DNA from: Methylotenera_A sp040079935
Lineage (GTDB): Bacteria > Pseudomonadota > Gammaproteobacteria > Burkholderiales > Methylophilaceae
NCBI GenBank assembly: GCA_040079935.1
Contig: JBEBJI010000008.1
Location: 1-64,000, forward strand
Direction of reading: 5' to 3'
DNA length: 64,000 nt
Of this stretch, positions 1 through 7,558 are shown piece by piece (positions within the stretch are counted from its first letter, which is position 1; each line of letters begins with the position of its first letter). A program made the position numbers and the translations under genes. Under the pieces are notes generated by a model, which saw nothing but the letters and a program-made list of their open reading frames with translations, had not been told where the DNA came from and did not search any database.

Positions 1-49
1 AGGACTAAAAAGAAAGTAATTTTAGATAACCATAAGTTTAGGATTTAAG

Positions 50-1411
50 ATGAATTATCAAGAATTAAAAGAAAAAACTAAAAAGTGGAATCAATTTGCA
101 AATTCCGACACACTCGGCTCTTTTGATTTCTACACTTACATAGTGTCTCTTGACTCACTAACAACAAATGATATTTCTAGATTTCATAAATCGTTTAATC
201 AAGATTTCAATGAAATTTTGAATTCAAAAGCTAATCTAACGCCAGAAGAATATGAACAATTGGCTAGAATTTTGCCTTTAGTCATTCACGAGTACACTCA
301 TTTCATTGATTCTACTTCAACTATTTGGGGGCTGCGTCATTTGAATCTTATGAATGAGGCATATTTATCAAATAATAAACATGGAGGCACTGAGGGTGGC
401 TTTATAAAAGCAAAACGTTTTTATGACCATGTTAGAAAGATTAGGCTTCCTGATTACTACACAACGAGTGACTTAAAAAAGAAAAACAAGCGCCCATGGG
501 GGTCAACACTTACCCTCGGCATAACATTCGCCTCAGATGGAAGCCTTTCAAATGAACCTGTTTTCTTCTCCAACTTTTCAAATTTTGATGGAGACTTGCT
601 TGTTAGGTCACCAATTTCAACTGTATCAATTTTAGAAGCATCAGCTATGTCGCAGGAAATCATATGTCATGCTGACTTACTACATAGAACAACTGGTGAT
701 TTTAGGCAAGTTGAAGAGTCTAACTTTACCGAACAAATTTTAAGCTATTTATACAATCCAAAAATAACAGAATATTCAGTATGTGTTCACGTGTTAGCAA
801 ACAGATTAAATTGCAAAGATATTTTGATTGCATTCCATATATGTAGCCAAATTACAAGGCTAATTCTTAATTTCCCTATAAGCGCTTTTGATACCTTAGC
901 AGAGAAGTGTCCAATAACTAGTCTAATAAATTGTAAAAAGGGCGATGAGTATGAGTTGAGACTTATAGATGGTCTGAGAAATCATAACTTAGGCATACTA
1001 TATTATTTAATATGTTTTGCTTTGCCGATAGAATCATACAATAGTAGCCAGTCTGTAATTGCTGGCATTTCATCTGCAATAAAAAACTTAGGGTTAAATT
1101 TTGCTGATTTGCAGAATGCAATCAAAATTGAAGCTGATGAACTTCATAATGCTACACAGTCTAGTAAAATTGCGTCTATTTCAAGTTTGTCTAAAGCAGG
1201 TTACAGTAATCTAAAGAGTATATCTGGTGGTCAGCAGAAGCTTTCATTTGGAAGTTTGAATTTACCCCCTGTAGCTCTATCCGATTCTACCCAGAGCGAA
1301 ATTTTCACATCAAAAACTAATCAACTACAAAAGTTTGACTTAGATTCAAGTTTTGATGAGTTATATGATGGTGCAATGTGGGTTAATAGGTTCGCTGAAG
1401 CCTGCATATAG
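50..1411 (+). CDS. Island protein of unknown function with a gluzincin-like HExxH motif
   Basis: A 453-residue protein that I do not recognise. Residues 80-84 read HEYTH, followed by F-I-D, and 18 residues later comes an N-E-A motif with E103. HExxH plus a glutamate about 20 residues downstream in an NE-A context is the zinc-site layout of gluzincin metallopeptidases such as thermolysin, so a zinc-binding active site is plausible. No signal peptide or membrane segment is visible, so the protein is probably cytoplasmic. The C-terminal third is rich in Ser/Gln and probably flexible. Base composition is more AT-rich than the core genes to the right. It reads towards the recombinase gene (convergent). 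The peptidase role is an inference from a single motif. Confidence 0.6.
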   Translation: MNYQELKEKTKKWNQFANSDTLGSFDFYTYIVSLDSLTTNDISRFHKSFNQDFNEILNSKANLTPEEYEQLARILPLVIHEYTHFIDSTSTIWGLRHLNLMNEAYLSNNKHGGTEGGFIKAKRFYDHVRKIRLPDYYTTSDLKKKNKRPWGSTLTLGITFASDGSLSNEPVFFSNFSNFDGDLLVRSPISTVSILEASAMSQEIICHADLLHRTTGDFRQVEESNFTEQILSYLYNPKITEYSVCVHVLANRLNCKDILIAFHICSQITRLILNFPISAFDTLAEKCPITSLINCKKGDEYELRLIDGLRNHNLGILYYLICFALPIESYNSSQSVIAGISSAIKNLGLNFADLQNAIKIEADELHNATQSSKIASISSLSKAGYSNLKSISGGQQKLSFGSLNLPPVALSDSTQSEIFTSKTNQLQKFDLDSSFDELYDGAMWVNRFAEACI

Positions 1412-1506
1412 TCGAAATGCTAAACCAAATCCCACTTGTAGCTTTTAGTTCAGTAGCTATAGATTGCCTTATGGAGTTGATATTGGATGAAGCATATTAA
1501 AAGTAG

Positions 1507-2529
1507 TCAAAGTAGCTCCCCAACAGCATTATCAATAAAAATCCGCGCATCTCGCACGTAGCGATTTAGCATGGCATCTGAGCGGTGCCCTGTTTGTGCT
1601 TTAATTTTCCATGCACTCACCCCAGCCTGAGCTGCGCTAGTGACAAGTCCCGCCCTTAAGCTGTGTCCAGAAAAATTACAGGCATTTAATCCTACGGCTC
1701 CCACTCGTTCTTTTACGATGATTGCCACCGTCTGAGCTGATAATTGTTTTGATTCGATGAATCCGTGTCGAGAAATAGGTCTGAAAAGTGCCCCAGAATC
1801 AATGCTAGCGACCTCCAGCCAATTCTTTAGGGCTAGTACAGCACAAACATTACCCCTTGCATAAGGAATGGCTATTTTGCGGCCTTGACCCTCTTGGTCT
1901 GTTTTTGACTTACGCAGATGAATCACTAACCCTTGCTCGACAAATTCAACATCTGAAAACTGCAACCCCACTAATTCTGACCTACGAAAGCCACCTGCAA
2001 AGCCTATCAAAAGTATTGCCTTGTCTCTTATTCCTTTTGCGTCATGTAATCCATTTATCATTTCAAGAAGGTTGTTTTTCAATACAGGCTCAACTTGGCG
2101 TTGTTTAGTACTGACTGAACGTTTGATGCCTCTTAGCGTGGTTTTGACTAAATCGGATTTAGTGGGCGAACTAATACCGTTTGCCGTATGTGCTCGACCT
2201 ATTGAAACAACTCTCCTACTGAGGGTTGCGGGTGAAAGTATTTCGGCATGAGCTGCTAAATATTGGCTTACCTGCTCAGGGCTTGATGGAATAGAGCCGC
2301 CCCAACTCATAAAGTGTGCTAAATCAGATTGGTAACCTTTTCGAGTGTTATCAGCAAGGGCCGCACGAATATATTTGGAGACTGATTTATCCTGTTCGAT
2401 TAGCTGACAATTTACATAACCATTATTGTCAGTGAAATTAATTTCACTGGAAACTATGTCTTTTTCTACGGCATTTGTAATGCTAAATTCGCCTTCTTCC
2501 CATACAAATTTAGAGTGTTTATTAGTCAT
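1507..2529 (-). CDS. Tyrosine recombinase (XerC/D-like), island-encoded
   Basis: A 340-residue site-specific tyrosine recombinase. An N-terminal helical core-binding domain (about residues 50-140) is followed by the catalytic domain with all expected residues: R182 in GFRRSEL, K208 in the beta hairpin, H289-x-x-R292 (GHSLRAG), H315 (TGHRSD) and the nucleophile Y324 (LNRYV). It lacks the Arm domain seen in the tRNA-proximal integrase of the same island, so it belongs to a different subfamily and may act in resolution, in a second integration event, or as a passenger. A perfect palindrome lies 11 bases upstream of its start and may be an operator. A polar segment of about 45 residues precedes the first domain. 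Confidence 0.9.
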   Translation of the reverse strand: MTNKHSKFVWEEGEFSITNAVEKDIVSSEINFTDNNGYVNCQLIEQDKSVSKYIRAALADNTRKGYQSDLAHFMSWGGSIPSSPEQVSQYLAAHAEILSPATLSRRVVSIGRAHTANGISSPTKSDLVKTTLRGIKRSVSTKQRQVEPVLKNNLLEMINGLHDAKGIRDKAILLIGFAGGFRRSELVGLQFSDVEFVEQGLVIHLRKSKTDQEGQGRKIAIPYARGNVCAVLALKNWLEVASIDSGALFRPISRHGFIESKQLSAQTVAIIVKERVGAVGLNACNFSGHSLRAGLVTSAAQAGVSAWKIKAQTGHRSDAMLNRYVRDARIFIDNAVGELL

Positions 2530-2539
2530 TTCTAGTTAG

Positions 2540-2558
2540 CGATAACAGATTGTTATCG
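2540..2558. promoter_or_regulatory. Perfect palindrome upstream of the recombinase gene (candidate operator)
   Basis: CGATAACA-N3-TGTTATCG: two 8-bp arms around a 3-bp centre, just upstream of the recombinase start codon at 2529. The half-site GATAACA recurs in the leader of the next gene upstream (3326-3332), also three bases before a TG. This suggests a shared DNA-binding regulator. No regulator gene is assigned. Confidence 0.5.
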
Positions 2559-2589
2559 TTTGTCAGGATTTTATTAGAGAGTAGCAATT

Positions 2590-3318
2590 TCACTTGCTAG
2601 TGCTACCCCATTGCATACTGCCATTTGTGCATGAAGGACCATATTTTGGTTTTTGTTCATCAGGTAGATTCGGATAGATGTTCTGCCAAAACTCAGTTCC
2701 GATAATATCCTCCCGTTTGACCTCTCCTTTAGATGGGCTTCCCCAATCCACCCAAACTCTGCGCCTTAAATACTCAGAGTAAGTAATACAAAAAACGTTA
2801 CTGCGTTTAAATGTCATTAAAAGGTCTATGTCAAGGTTGTACATCAAAAACTTTCCAAACTCGGACTTTGAGACCTCTCCATCTTCAACACACGCTGGAA
2901 GTATGTCTACACGACAATAAATATGCTTAGGGTAAGTTGGTCTATCCCATTGATGTGGTGAACTACTTCTAGGGTTTTCTTTTCGCTTTGCGGGTGACCA
3001 GTCAGCCTCAATGCCTTCTTTTGACTGATAGCCAAAAGTGATGAATAGCTTTCCGAATTTCTCCGTGATTGGCTCCAAAATCTCGGTGCACAATTTCTTA
3101 CCTGCTCTAATGACCATTTCCCTATCTTTAGGCATATTGCATATACCTCTAAAGTCGCTATCACTGCTATAGAGAAAATCTCTTAATATGAAATTCTGTG
3201 AAAGCCTTGTGCGGGTGAATTTATCGTATTCGGCTGAAGCTTGCCGCAAAGCTGCGGTACTAGAATAGGTAGGGAAAAGTGACTTTTGAGTCAATACATT
3301 TAATTTATTATTTTTCAT
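2590..3318 (-). CDS. Unknown island protein, weak resemblance to M15 peptidases
   Basis: A 242-residue protein. The order of short motifs recalls the phage-type peptidase M15A fold (D-Ala-D-Ala carboxypeptidase/endolysin family): LSxxFxLxDFLxS near residue 38, LEPI-x3-FG and GYxS in the middle, then SPHQ and R-V-D-I at the positions of the first His and Asp zinc ligands. The place of the usual final WVH motif reads W-V-D-W, so the third ligand would be changed. No signal peptide. The leader holds nested inverted repeats. The family assignment is by eye and uncertain. An inactive or re-purposed fold, or an unrelated protein, are both possible. Confidence 0.5.
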   Translation of the reverse strand: MKNNKLNVLTQKSLFPTYSSTAALRQASAEYDKFTRTRLSQNFILRDFLYSSDSDFRGICNMPKDREMVIRAGKKLCTEILEPITEKFGKLFITFGYQSKEGIEADWSPAKRKENPRSSSPHQWDRPTYPKHIYCRVDILPACVEDGEVSKSEFGKFLMYNLDIDLLMTFKRSNVFCITYSEYLRRRVWVDWGSPSKGEVKREDIIGTEFWQNIYPNLPDEQKPKYGPSCTNGSMQWGSTSK

Positions 3319-3319
3319 T

Positions 3320-3367
3320 TATCATGATAACATATTGATAATATTTGTCAATTAAATCAATATGTTA
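3320..3367. promoter_or_regulatory. Nested inverted repeats in the leader of the M15-like gene
   Basis: TATCATGATA at 3320-3329 is a perfect 10-bp palindrome. It overlaps the left arm of a 12-bp perfect inverted repeat, TAACATATTGAT (3328-3339) and ATCAATATGTTA (3356-3367), separated by 16 bases. The start codon is at 3318, so the repeats occupy the expected promoter/leader. GATAACA at 3326 matches the half-site of the palindrome before the recombinase gene. Probably an operator; the binding protein is unknown. Confidence 0.45.
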
Positions 3368-3383
3368 CAAATAAATATTGGTG

Positions 3384-3429
3384 GCTTCTAACTTCCCTTA
3401 ATTCAATTTCAATAGTGAAAGTTAGAAGC
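3384..3429 (-). other. Long hairpin just downstream of the HNH gene
   Basis: GCTTCTAACTT (3384-3394) is perfectly complementary to AAGTTAGAAGC (3419-3429), an 11-bp stem with a 24-base loop. It lies 17 bases past the HNH-type gene stop on the minus strand. It may end transcription, although there is no clear T-run, or it may mark the end of a mobile insertion that carries the HNH gene. Confidence 0.35.
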
Positions 3430-3445
3430 TTATAAATATTATGGA

Positions 3446-4117
3446 TTAAAAATGAAGAAGTTCTTCAGGAGTGAGTTGTGTGAAAGCTTTTTCAATAGAC
3501 CAACCCAAACCGTTTATTCTTGCACTTAATCTAGCTCTTGGTACTCCCATAATATCTGCCCACTCTGATAATGTACGAGTTACTCCTTGGTACTTAATTA
3601 AACGGTTCCTAGTTGTGTTATTCATTTGCATTTTATGGTTTGCCCACCGGCAATTAATTGGATTATATCCATCTGAATTGTTTATTCGGTCTAGAGTCAT
3701 TCCATTAGGTCTCTCACCCATGTCAGAAAGAAAATTACTAAAATCTGACCATTCATCACAAACAGTAATGCCTGCTCCTCCATATCTTGGATAATCCTTA
3801 AATTTCTTGTCAAAGCACCTTCTTCTCATAGCTAGCCATGATTTGTAGGTACCAGTCATAGATTTATTCTTGGTTGCTCCATGTGTCAGACTACTTGTTT
3901 TACCTTTTGTCCTTTGTATTTCTTTTGTTAAACATCCACAAGAAGTTGAGATGCCTTTTCGTAGATTCCTTCCATTTTTTTGAATTTCAGTCCCACAATC
4001 ACATACGCATAAGTAAATAATTGTTCCATCTGAACTTCTATTAGTTGTTGTGGATAAGACTAACAAACGTCCGAATTTTAAACCTATCATTGGTTTAATG
4101 CTAAATGGTTTGTTCAT
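3446..4117 (-). CDS. HNH-type (homing-like) endonuclease with zinc ribbon and C-terminal DNA-binding motif
   Basis: A 223-residue protein with three parts. The N-terminus has Cys pairs CxCxC at 37-41 and CGC at 60-62, a probable zinc ribbon. The middle has the phage-endonuclease signature YGGAGI-x-VC...W, then LDRINN...GYNP-x-NCRWA at about 142-159, an HNH-like nuclease core. The C-terminus (about 174-212: YQGVTRTLSEWA ... GWSIEKAF) is the repeat-like DNA-binding module common in homing endonucleases. Its ATG overlaps the stop of the truncated AAA gene (ATGA), so it is translationally coupled to it. Such genes usually promote their own spread into a specific target site. I infer a selfish insertion next to or within the AAA gene. 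Confidence 0.7.
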   Translation of the reverse strand: MNKPFSIKPMIGLKFGRLLVLSTTTNRSSDGTIIYLCVCDCGTEIQKNGRNLRKGISTSCGCLTKEIQRTKGKTSSLTHGATKNKSMTGTYKSWLAMRRRCFDKKFKDYPRYGGAGITVCDEWSDFSNFLSDMGERPNGMTLDRINNSDGYNPINCRWANHKMQMNNTTRNRLIKYQGVTRTLSEWADIMGVPRARLSARINGLGWSIEKAFTQLTPEELLHF

Positions 4118-4629
4118 AGAGCACCCCCGTCCAAAATGACACAGGCTGGCGAGACTTGTGCTATCTGGCTTAGAGCCGCATTAAGCGCATTTTCACTATC
4201 ACCTACAAATTTTCCCATCATGGAACCTAAGTCCAATCTGTAGAGAGGTACACCGAACTCACTAGCTATGTATTTAGCCGCTAGTGTCTTACCAGTACCG
4301 GGAGGGCCCGTAAATAGTAATCCTCGTGGTACCAGTGCTTTATGGTTACCTTGCTTGTAGAACTTGGTATTGAGCTTCATCCACTCCTCTAGGTAACTTG
4401 GGCACATATAATACCCAATATTACCTGTATCGACTTGTTGGATGCCTTTAAGGTTACTGTAGCCTCTGCGTGTTTCATTGACACCACGACTACTAATAGC
4501 TTCATCTCGTGTCATTGTTAGTTGAGCCATCTCACCTACATCTTTAAGAGTAAGCCCTGCGAAGGCTGGCAAGAAGGTCTCTGGGTTATCTGCAAAGTCA
4601 GAGGCATTTAATTTTGGCTGAATAGTCAT
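4114..4629 (-). CDS. AAA-family ATPase truncated at Walker B
   Basis: 171 residues from the ATG that overlaps the upstream stop as ATGA. The Walker A motif GPPGTGKT lies at about 108-115, and an AAA-type segment (FGVPLYRLDLGSMMGKFVG) follows. The reading frame then ends four residues after the hydrophobic strand PACVILD, exactly where Walker B should continue with acidic residues and then sensor 1, the arginine finger and the lid. About half the ATPase module is therefore missing, and it is not found further downstream. The stop codon overlaps the start of the HNH-type gene. The product is unlikely to hydrolyse ATP. It is either a remnant left by the endonuclease insertion or a shortened protein kept for another role. 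Confidence 0.65.
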   Translation of the reverse strand: MTIQPKLNASDFADNPETFLPAFAGLTLKDVGEMAQLTMTRDEAISSRGVNETRRGYSNLKGIQQVDTGNIGYYMCPSYLEEWMKLNTKFYKQGNHKALVPRGLLFTGPPGTGKTLAAKYIASEFGVPLYRLDLGSMMGKFVGDSENALNAALSQIAQVSPACVILDGGAL

Positions 4630-4931
4630 GCTACACACCCTTTCCCTGCAAGCCAGTCTCCATAGCGATTGACATCAATTAGTATGGAGCGACTTCCTTT
4701 CCGCCTAACAATTGCACCAGATTTAGCAAGACCATTGCCTGCAATTAGGTTGCCTCTAGAATCAAATCTATCCTCGGCTCTAAAAATGTGTGAACGGATT
4801 TTTGCTGGGGTAAGGTTTGCCGTAGGGAAAAATGCAGGCAAATTATTAACTGTGGAAATTGTTGGAAGTTCTTTAGCCGCCAACAATTGATTTGATACTG
4901 CTTGTTTTAGTATTTCGTTAGTCATCTTCAT
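4626..4931 (-). CDS. Small excisionase/AlpA-like DNA-binding protein
   Basis: A 101-residue protein with the pattern LTPAKIRSHIFRAEDR ... RGNLIAGNGLAKSGAIVRR ... ILIDVNRYGDWL. This resembles the small winged-helix proteins (excisionase/AlpA class) that accompany integrases in genomic islands: a helix for DNA contact followed by a wing and a W-L end. A role as recombination directionality factor or local regulator is inferred from type and context. The gene is first in a coupled trio: its TGA overlaps the ATG of the AAA gene, which in turn overlaps the HNH gene. The preceding 120 bases hold no gene. Confidence 0.55.
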   Translation of the reverse strand: MKMTNEILKQAVSNQLLAAKELPTISTVNNLPAFFPTANLTPAKIRSHIFRAEDRFDSRGNLIAGNGLAKSGAIVRRKGSRSILIDVNRYGDWLAGKGCVA

Positions 4932-5000
4932 TTCTCCTCATATAGTGCTGTTAATTCAGCACCGATGAGAACAATAAATCTCAGACCAACCCTCCCCACA

Positions 5001-5033
5001 ACCCTCACCCCCACATTGATTTTAAGTGAGGGT
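5001..5033 (-). terminator. Hairpin after the 274-residue island gene
   Basis: ACCCTCAC (5001-5008) pairs perfectly with GTGAGGGT (5026-5033) around a 17-base loop, 18 bases after the stop of the gene ending at 5052. There is no strong T-run, so termination would be weak or factor-dependent. Confidence 0.3.
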
Positions 5034-5051
5034 GATGAATGAGGGTGGATG

Positions 5052-5876
5052 TTACTTAACGTTAACTATTTCTCCCTTGTCTCGTAGCCTTTGCCATGCA
5101 GTATGAAATATAGATTTTGAAGAAAATAGTGAGGAGGTTAATAGCACATCACCACATTTTTTCCTCATACCTGACTTGCCGCAGACTTCAGCAGGTAATT
5201 CTTTGGGCTTATATCCATTCGCTACCAACCAATTTAAAATTGCTTTGTCTTGTTGTGCTTCTACTGGGACTTTCTTTAAGTCGCTCATGCCATTGTCGGC
5301 AAGGAGACTATTCTTACTTACAACTTCATTGTCCTCTAATACTTTTAAATCAAACTTGGCAACATATTCTATGAATGTATTTCGATGCATATATGTATTT
5401 TTAAGTGCCGTTAAATTTGTTGGACCATGCAGTGGTAAGTGGGTGAGGTTGTCATAAACAACCACATCATTTTTTATGATGGCATTTGTAAGATTTTCCC
5501 TATGTGCGTCTGCCACTGTTTTTAATACTGTATTGCTGAATGGAAGCGGCATCCATTTTAGCTTGTATTTTTCAAAAGCATTTTTGTAGTGCCCCCATTC
5601 TGATAAGTTAATATCTATGAGTACGCCACCTTTCATTAGTGGTGGCAAATCAGATAGCTCACATAAATGGTTGAATTGCTTCCAATCACTATCAGTTAGT
5701 TGTTCTGGTTGAAAGTTTTCATATGCACCGTCTAAGGAGATATGTTTTTTTAGAAAGGCAGTAATTTTGACAACATCAGCTTGGTCTGCTGGGATGATGG
5801 CGTTAGCGATTTTCCACGGGATATCATCTGTCATAACTTTAGTGCTTTTTGCAGGCAAATGAATTGTATTCATCAT
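5052..5876 (-). CDS. Unknown island protein coupled to the integrase
   Basis: A 274-residue protein that I do not recognise. I start it at the ATG whose bases overlap the integrase stop (ATGA), preceded by a GGGGG ribosome-binding site; a longer in-frame reading would overlap the integrase for 150 bases. It has no signal peptide or membrane segment. The C-terminal third (about 205-274) is basic, with K-R-K repeats and a W-Q-R-L-R-D-K-G-E-I ending that could be a winged-helix tail, so DNA binding is possible but unproven. Coupling to the integrase suggests a role in island transfer or maintenance. Confidence 0.6.
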   Translation of the reverse strand: MMNTIHLPAKSTKVMTDDIPWKIANAIIPADQADVVKITAFLKKHISLDGAYENFQPEQLTDSDWKQFNHLCELSDLPPLMKGGVLIDINLSEWGHYKNAFEKYKLKWMPLPFSNTVLKTVADAHRENLTNAIIKNDVVVYDNLTHLPLHGPTNLTALKNTYMHRNTFIEYVAKFDLKVLEDNEVVSKNSLLADNGMSDLKKVPVEAQQDKAILNWLVANGYKPKELPAEVCGKSGMRKKCGDVLLTSSLFSSKSIFHTAWQRLRDKGEIVNVK

Positions 5877-6979
5877 GCTACCCCCAATGTATGTGCTAGT
5901 GCGGTGCCAATATCTGATGCACGGGCTGGTGCAAGGTGTGCGTAGCGAGTAACCATTGCCATTGTTCGGTGACCAAGTATTTTTGATATTTCCAGTGGAG
6001 AAACACCACTCATCATTAGATAGGACGCACAAGTATGCCTCAAATCATGCCAGTGAAAATCGGTTATAGCTGCCTCACTTAGGGCAGTGACGAACGGCTT
6101 TCTTAAATGCAGAAAAGCTGATTTTTTAGCGAGATGTGTCGGTGGGAATATTCTGTCATCTGTTATTTTGCGTAGCGTGGCACGAGCTTGTAAAAGGGCG
6201 AGTGCCTCACCAACCAGCGGCATCACTTTCGCATCTTCATTTTTGGTTGTCCCTGCATTAAGCGTTGCTCTACCAGCTTTAAGGTCAACTTGTCCCCAGC
6301 GAAGCCCCATAACTTCAGATTGACGTCCACCCGTGGTGAGTGAAAGCAATACCGCAAGATATAGCTCAGGATGTTTGCGGCAAGCAGCAAGGAATCGTGG
6401 CAGTTCATCTGCATCCAGAAAGCGGACTCTGCCTTTATTCTCTTTTAGTTTGGTGACAAGTTTGACTGGGTTCCTCTCCAGCCAACTAAGCTCTTTAACG
6501 CCATGTGAACATGCGCTAGAGAGTGCTGCTAGAAACCTATTAGTTGTTGCGCCACTACGTTTCTTTTCTAGCTCAACTCTAGTAACGATTTTATCCATAC
6601 CACGTTTTCGTACTGTAAGGTTTTCATCTAGAAGTTTCTCTCGTCCTTTAGCAACTAAGGCTGGTGTTATATCTTTTAGTAATTTTTCACCATAGTTTTG
6701 TCTCCACCAATCAAGCCTAGCCTTCATTTCTTGTGCAGATTTAAGCTGAGTGTGTGCAGGGCTTTTTTCATATTCGTCTAGTAGTTCACATAATGTGTGC
6801 ATCTTACTTGCACCAAAGTAGCGACCAGCTTTAATGTCAGCCTCTGTTTTCTGAGCCCATTCAGTTGCATCAGTTTTGCGAGTAAAGGTAGCACTTTCAG
6901 GGGAGTGCCCCTTCAGTCGTATTTTTACCCGATAACTAACTGACCCATCATCATTTTTGCGTTTTTCGATAGAAGCCAT
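5873..6979 (-). CDS. Tyrosine integrase with N-terminal Arm domain (island integrase)
   Basis: 368 residues starting at MASIEKR, the usual N-terminus of this class; a GTG 12 codons earlier has no better ribosome-binding site. Residues 1-55 form the three-stranded Arm domain that binds arm-type sites, about 60-165 form the SAM-like core-binding domain, and the rest is catalytic with R219, K246, H311-x-x-R314, H337 (LGHRT) and the nucleophile Y346 (TRYAHLAP). It would integrate and excise the island at the adjacent tRNA-Met gene. Its start faces the tRNA, the normal arrangement. Direct GGGACA repeats and a 17-bp inverted repeat lie between it and the tRNA and are candidate binding sites. Confidence 0.93.
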   Translation of the reverse strand: MASIEKRKNDDGSVSYRVKIRLKGHSPESATFTRKTDATEWAQKTEADIKAGRYFGASKMHTLCELLDEYEKSPAHTQLKSAQEMKARLDWWRQNYGEKLLKDITPALVAKGREKLLDENLTVRKRGMDKIVTRVELEKKRSGATTNRFLAALSSACSHGVKELSWLERNPVKLVTKLKENKGRVRFLDADELPRFLAACRKHPELYLAVLLSLTTGGRQSEVMGLRWGQVDLKAGRATLNAGTTKNEDAKVMPLVGEALALLQARATLRKITDDRIFPPTHLAKKSAFLHLRKPFVTALSEAAITDFHWHDLRHTCASYLMMSGVSPLEISKILGHRTMAMVTRYAHLAPARASDIGTALAHTLGVA

Positions 6980-7121
6980 GTTGAGCTCACAGAAGAAGTT
7001 AAAATACTTAGGCACACTCTAGAGTAATCAGCAATAAAATACAACAGAGGATGAATAATCCTCGCCTATATTTAATATAATCCTTGAAAATCAACTAGAT
7101 ATATTTGTTAATTCTGTATAA

Positions 7122-7138
7122 GGGACAGTAGTGGGACA
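7122..7138 (+). repeat. Left copy of a 17-bp inverted repeat (candidate integrase arm site)
   Basis: GGGACAGTAGTGGGACA holds two GGGACA hexamers with an 11-bp period, one helical turn. Its reverse complement recurs at 7308-7324 with a single mismatch. A further TGTCCC lies at 7152-7157. Together with the neighbouring integrase this is the expected layout of arm-type binding sites. Confidence 0.6.
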
Positions 7139-7307
7139 CCGGCGATTGAGTTGTCCCTGTTCTGCTAAAGTTTCAATCAATCAGCAAGTGATGAAAGTTA
7201 GTAAATTAGCAATATTTTCATGTGAGTGGTTAGTTGAATTTAATGCTAAATCAGTTGAGTGTGAGAGTTTGATTGGTGTTCTGATGGTGTGGTTTGTTTG
7301 CCATCAT

Positions 7308-7324
7308 TGTCCCACTAGTGTCCC
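7308..7324 (-). repeat. Right copy of the 17-bp inverted repeat (candidate integrase arm site)
   Basis: TGTCCCACTAGTGTCCC, the inverted partner of 7122-7138 with one mismatch (16/17). It again carries two hexamers 11 bp apart. The 6980-7373 interval between integrase and tRNA has no credible gene; it holds these repeats and the tRNA terminator. Confidence 0.6.
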
Positions 7325-7332
7325 ATTAAGCA

Positions 7333-7364
7333 CAAAAGAAAACGGCCCACATCTCTGTGAGCCG
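7333..7364 (-). terminator. Rho-independent terminator of tRNA-Met
   Basis: On the minus strand CGGCTCACA pairs with TGTGGGCCG (one G-U pair, 4-base loop) and is followed by TTTTCTTTT. It sits 9 bases after the tRNA CCA end. Confidence 0.7.
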
Positions 7365-7373
7365 CTTGTCTGT

Positions 7374-7450
7374 TGGTGGTGAAAGAGGGACTTGAACCCT
7401 CGACCCCAGGATTATGAATCCTGTGCTCTAACCAGCTGAGCTACATCACC
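7374..7450 (-). tRNA. tRNA-Met (CAT)
   Basis: 77 nt including the encoded CCA. The anticodon stem CAGGA/TCCTG encloses loop TTCATAA, anticodon CAT; the T-arm stem is GAGGG/CCCTC. The 5' end begins G-G-T with a paired acceptor, as in elongator tRNA-Met. A tRNA-Ile2 (modified CAT) cannot be excluded from sequence alone. It is the probable integration target of the island on its 3' side. Confidence 0.92.
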
Positions 7451-7558
7451 ATTTAAAACTAAGCCGCGCATTATAGGGTTTTGACAGCTTTATGTCAAAG
7501 TAAAGCCATTCAGTATAAACGTTAAATCTCGCGAAGCTGTGTATTAAACCACGCGCAG

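Larger units (their letters stand above)
1..7330. mobile_element. Genomic island inserted 3' of tRNA-Met (left end outside window)
   Basis: The region between the left edge and tRNA-Met carries a tyrosine integrase whose 5' end faces the tRNA, a second tyrosine recombinase, an excisionase-like protein, an HNH-type endonuclease and several proteins of unknown function, in contrast to the housekeeping genes right of the tRNA. The first 1.4 kb is clearly AT-rich. The dispersed 38-bp element found elsewhere in the window is absent here. A second copy of the tRNA 3' end, which would mark the other junction, is not visible, so the island continues to the left. The exact right junction is uncertain: tRNA 3' end or the inverted repeats near 7130-7324. 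Confidence 0.75.

Noticed and set aside
5877..6032. 52-residue N-terminal extension of the gene after the integrase
   Set aside because: It overlaps the integrase catalytic end and lacks a binding site; the ATG in the ATGA overlap is preceded by GGGGG.
6980..7015. GTG start 12 codons upstream for the integrase
   Set aside because: MASIEKR is the usual N-terminus of Arm-domain integrases, and the GTG has no better ribosome-binding site.
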